Positions 4,761-6,363 of a stretch of DNA of 6,363 bases are shown piece by piece. The notes beneath the pieces are model-generated. The model was not told the DNA's origin, ran no database searches, and was given only the letters and a program-made list of their open reading frames with translations. Made by a program: the position numbers and the translations under genes. Position 1 is the first letter of the stretch. Every line of letters begins with the position of its first letter. This DNA comes from Bacillota bacterium. GTDB lineage: Bacteria > Bacillota_A > Clostridia > Lachnospirales > Bianqueaceae. The DNA is taken from the NCBI GenBank assembly GCA_017420625.1, contig JAFOIR010000071.1, positions 1 to 6,363 of the forward strand. Direction: 5' to 3'.

Positions 4761-5539
4761 ACGAGACCCCACTCAGCGAACTTCTCGAATCCGCCAATAT
4801 CGCGGATGTAGTTTCTCGCTGTTTCTACTATGTCGATATACGGAATACCATCAACGGACTCATCCCCGATGGCACAGCAAAGGGCGACCGGCTGCCCGGT
4901 TTCCTGCGCTTTGAGCCATGCGTAGATGTTCAAACTGACATCTGCTTTGGACAGATCCTTTCCGTGCAGGCCGCCGCCAGTCACCGAGTCGGCCATATCT
5001 GATCCGAGCTTCCTGTTGGTAGCGCCGGAGTCCACATCCGTGCCGCCTGTCCAGTCCCCGAGGGGATTGATCTCGGCAGTGGGGTAAGTAGCTGCGATGT
5101 TCTCTGTAGCAGCGTTGCTCTGGCAAATGATCAGTCTCGCTTCATCAATAATGTATTTGCCGTCGCAGCCATATTTCCCATACAGATCCCTCGCGATCTG
5201 AGAGAGGGCTTTTTGCTCATCTGTTACAGGGACACCTTTGAAGATCCCGTTGTCACCACATCGGATGCCGTTCTTCTGGTTGTCCGACAGGTGCTGATCC
5301 TGCGGCACTTCGCAGTAATCGACCGTGAGGTCTCCTGCGATGCGGCTTACGATTGCAGTCACCTTATCAGGGGAGATGCTAACCGACGTCTCAGCAATGA
5401 TATGGCAGGTTCCGTGGCCGATCAGGACTTCAACGGCGATCCTCGGATCAGCTTCCTTTTCGTAGGCCAGATCCACGAGGGCACCGGCGATACGGTCAGC
5501 CACCTTGTCCGGGTGAGCCGGATTCACTTTTTCAAACAT
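4757..5539 (-). CDS. metK: Compact phage-type S-adenosylmethionine synthetase
   Basis: 260 residues, against roughly 380-400 for cellular MetK. The enzyme makes S-adenosylmethionine from ATP and methionine in the cytoplasm. Hallmarks seen: the N-terminal NPAHPDKVADRI (residues 6-17, matching the GHPDK motif), a CGDNG (94-98) in place of GAGDQG, TGGTDVDSGATNRKLGSD (164-181), which keeps the Asp, Thr, Arg and Lys of the active-site segment, and TGGGLHGKDLSKADVS (187-202), matching GGGAFSGKDPSKVD with its P-loop-like lysines. The missing length is in the middle domain and at the C-terminus, which stops soon after AIGDE. The start has GGAGG 7 bases upstream. The stop overlaps the ATG of the ParB-methyltransferase by ATGA, so the two are probably translated together and the SAM is probably used by that enzyme. 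Catalytic activity is likely but not proven, given the short length. Confidence 0.93.
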   Translation of the reverse strand: MFEKVNPAHPDKVADRIAGALVDLAYEKEADPRIAVEVLIGHGTCHIIAETSVSISPDKVTAIVSRIAGDLTVDYCEVPQDQHLSDNQKNGIRCGDNGIFKGVPVTDEQKALSQIARDLYGKYGCDGKYIIDEARLIICQSNAATENIAATYPTAEINPLGDWTGGTDVDSGATNRKLGSDMADSVTGGGLHGKDLSKADVSLNIYAWLKAQETGQPVALCCAIGDESVDGIPYIDIVETARNYIRDIGGFEKFAEWGLV

Positions 5540-5556
5540 AATTATTCCTCCGATTC

Positions 5557-6114
5557 TTACATTTCTCCGCGCCTCGCCCTGAGCAGTCGTTCCATCACAT
5601 CATCCTGTGGACTCATGCCGGTGTACTCCGAGGCACAATTTTCTTTCACGATCTGGTAGATCTCCATCCAGAGCCGGTTGGTCTGGCTCATATAGTTCTG
5701 TCCCATCGCAACGTAGGGACTCTGGATTGCGTTTCCGGTGGTGGGGTGTTTGGCAAGGAAGCCAAACTCCGTCACGGCCTCCTCGCATTGAATCCACCTT
5801 GCACAGCTCATGGCATAGCGCTCGAGTAGCTGAGGGGAAACTAAAGAGGAGCAGCCGCGCTCATGCAGCCACTCCCATGTAATTTTGTAGATTGCTGCCG
5901 CCTGCAGCTTTTTACCGTCCTTCTGCTTTGCAGACAGGAGCTTTGACGGCTTGGGCATCGGTTGACCTTCCAAATCGGCTGCGTGCGAATCGAAGTCGAT
6001 GACAGTCAGCGTTCTCTTGCCCGGATTGCCCTCATTGATCTTGTCGACCAAGGGCTTCTTTTTGGCTCCGGCACCCATCCGGGCACCGCCACGGTTGGTA
6101 CCGTCCTTAGCCAT
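5557..6114 (-). CDS. terS: Phage terminase small subunit, P27 family
   Basis: A 185-residue protein matching the P27-type terminase small subunit in length and layout. This subunit binds the phage packaging site and hands DNA to the large ATPase/nuclease. The N-terminus (residues 1-30) is basic and Gly-rich, with NRGGARMGAGAKKK, the typical opening of the family. The central and C-terminal parts are helical (QLLERYAMSCARWIQCEEAV, residues 95-114; later the region around YMSQTNRLWMEIYQIV) and end in an Arg-rich tail, LLRARRGEM. An in-frame ATG at 6141 would add nine residues. I chose 6114 because GAGGTG lies 6 bases upstream of it and the MAKDGTNRGG start fits the family. The gene follows the candidate cos region and precedes metK by 17 bases. 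Its partner terL lies about 4.9 kb downstream, an unusual separation. Confidence 0.92.
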   Translation of the reverse strand: MAKDGTNRGGARMGAGAKKKPLVDKINEGNPGKRTLTVIDFDSHAADLEGQPMPKPSKLLSAKQKDGKKLQAAAIYKITWEWLHERGCSSLVSPQLLERYAMSCARWIQCEEAVTEFGFLAKHPTTGNAIQSPYVAMGQNYMSQTNRLWMEIYQIVKENCASEYTGMSPQDDVMERLLRARRGEM

Positions 6115-6224
6115 GATAATCACCTCACATTTCTGGGGCATATTCCCCGTTTGAAACCGCGCACGCGCACACGTGACCCCACGCCCGTTCCACGGGGCAT
6201 AGGCTGTAGAGATTCAGACCGCCC
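6115..6224 (-). other. Candidate cos / packaging-initiation region between HNH gene and terS
   Basis: A 110-base gap with no convincing gene, in a window where most gene junctions overlap. In HNH-TerS-TerL phages with cohesive ends, cos lies between the HNH and terS genes. On the minus strand, sequence from the HNH stop reads GGGGCGGTCTGAATC (6225-6211), resembling from memory a string that follows HNH genes in many Firmicutes prophages. Further inside are a CCCG/CGGG hairpin (6184-6187 with 6193-6196), a strictly alternating purine-pyrimidine tract (6158-6175) containing the palindrome CACGTG, and a GGGG/CCCC inverted pair (6135-6138 with 6145-6148). The ribosome binding site of terS, GAGGTG, occupies the end next to that gene. 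The exact cut site cannot be read from sequence alone. Confidence 0.5.
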
Positions 6225-6363
6225 CTACCCATCGGAGTGGGTGTGCCAGCGGTCGCCTCTCTCGGCATGGATCTTTGCATGGCATGCCGTACATAAACTC
6301 ATCAGGTTCTCATCATTATGGCTGCCTCCTTCGGACAGCGGTTTGATGTGGTGCACCTGCTCA
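6225..6363 (-). CDS. HNH endonuclease, C-terminal part (5' end outside window)
   Basis: The last 45 codons of a gene reading into the window from the right edge. The reading frame has its first complete codon at 6362 and ends with TAG at 6227-6225. The visible protein carries the HNH core: VHHIKPLSEGG, then NDENLMSLCTACHAKIH, that is His-His, the conserved Asn-x-x-Leu, and Cys-x-x-Cys-His with a following His. The CxxC seen here is probably half of the zinc-binding set; the partner CxxC would lie upstream, outside the window. Phage HNH proteins encoded beside terS/terL are known to work with the terminase in cutting concatemeric DNA at cos sites in HK97-like phages. The position directly upstream of the small terminase fits that role. 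The family is clear; the cos-cleavage role is inferred from context. Confidence 0.9.
   Translation of the reverse strand, partial: EQVHHIKPLSEGGSHNDENLMSLCTACHAKIHAERGDRWHTHSDG

Noticed and set aside
5213..5659. 148-codon open frame on the plus strand
   Set aside because: Antisense to metK and the end of terS; both of those have clear family motifs and ribosome binding sites.
1..6363. CRISPR array, tRNA, insertion sequence, integrase or attachment site
   Set aside because: I looked for regularly spaced repeats, tRNA-like cloverleaf sequence, transposase or recombinase motifs and long terminal inverted repeats and saw none.

Overview
The window looks like the DNA-packaging end of a tailed phage or prophage of a Firmicutes host, probably a gut clostridium of the Lachnospiraceae/Oscillospiraceae type. 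The evidence is the HNH endonuclease and HK97-type terminase genes, near-perfect AGGAGG ribosome binding sites, tight ATGA/TAATG gene overlaps, and small protein families (DUF4314, DUF5049, a so-called virulence-related protein) that I associate with clostridial phages. The host assignment is inference. Every gene I accept lies on the minus strand, so transcription runs from high to low coordinates. Both ends are cut inside genes.

In transcription order: the 3' end of an HNH endonuclease (6363-6225); a 110-base GC-rich gap that is the natural place for a cos site; the P27-type small terminase (6114-5557); a compact S-adenosylmethionine synthetase (5539-4757); a ParB-domain/adenine-type DNA methyltransferase fusion (4760-3513) overlapping the synthetase stop by ATGA; a first promoter-like leader (about 3492-3449); five packed small genes (3418-1559); a second leader of the same design (about 1514-1471); two small genes (1452-1177 and 1165-764); a 154-base gap with a hairpin and a terminator-like stem-loop; and the first third of the large terminase (from 609, or more probably 645, down to 1, continuing off the window).

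In many phages terS and terL are adjacent. Here about 4.9 kb separates them. The insert starts with a module that makes SAM and uses it to methylate DNA, presumably protecting the phage genome from host restriction around packaging. It continues with accessory genes of unknown role, the middle ones more AT-rich (about 39% GC by hand count over 2041-2520) than the metK/methyltransferase part. Two equally spaced promoter-like leaders suggest the accessory genes form two co-regulated units.

The points most worth checking are the MetK-methyltransferase pair between the terminase genes, the duplicated leader, the apparent AUC start codon of terL behind a strong ribosome binding site and a terminator-like hairpin, and the probable cos region with an 18-base alternating purine-pyrimidine tract. 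No tRNA, rRNA, CRISPR array, insertion sequence or integrase was seen, and no gene-free stretch exceeds 300 bases.
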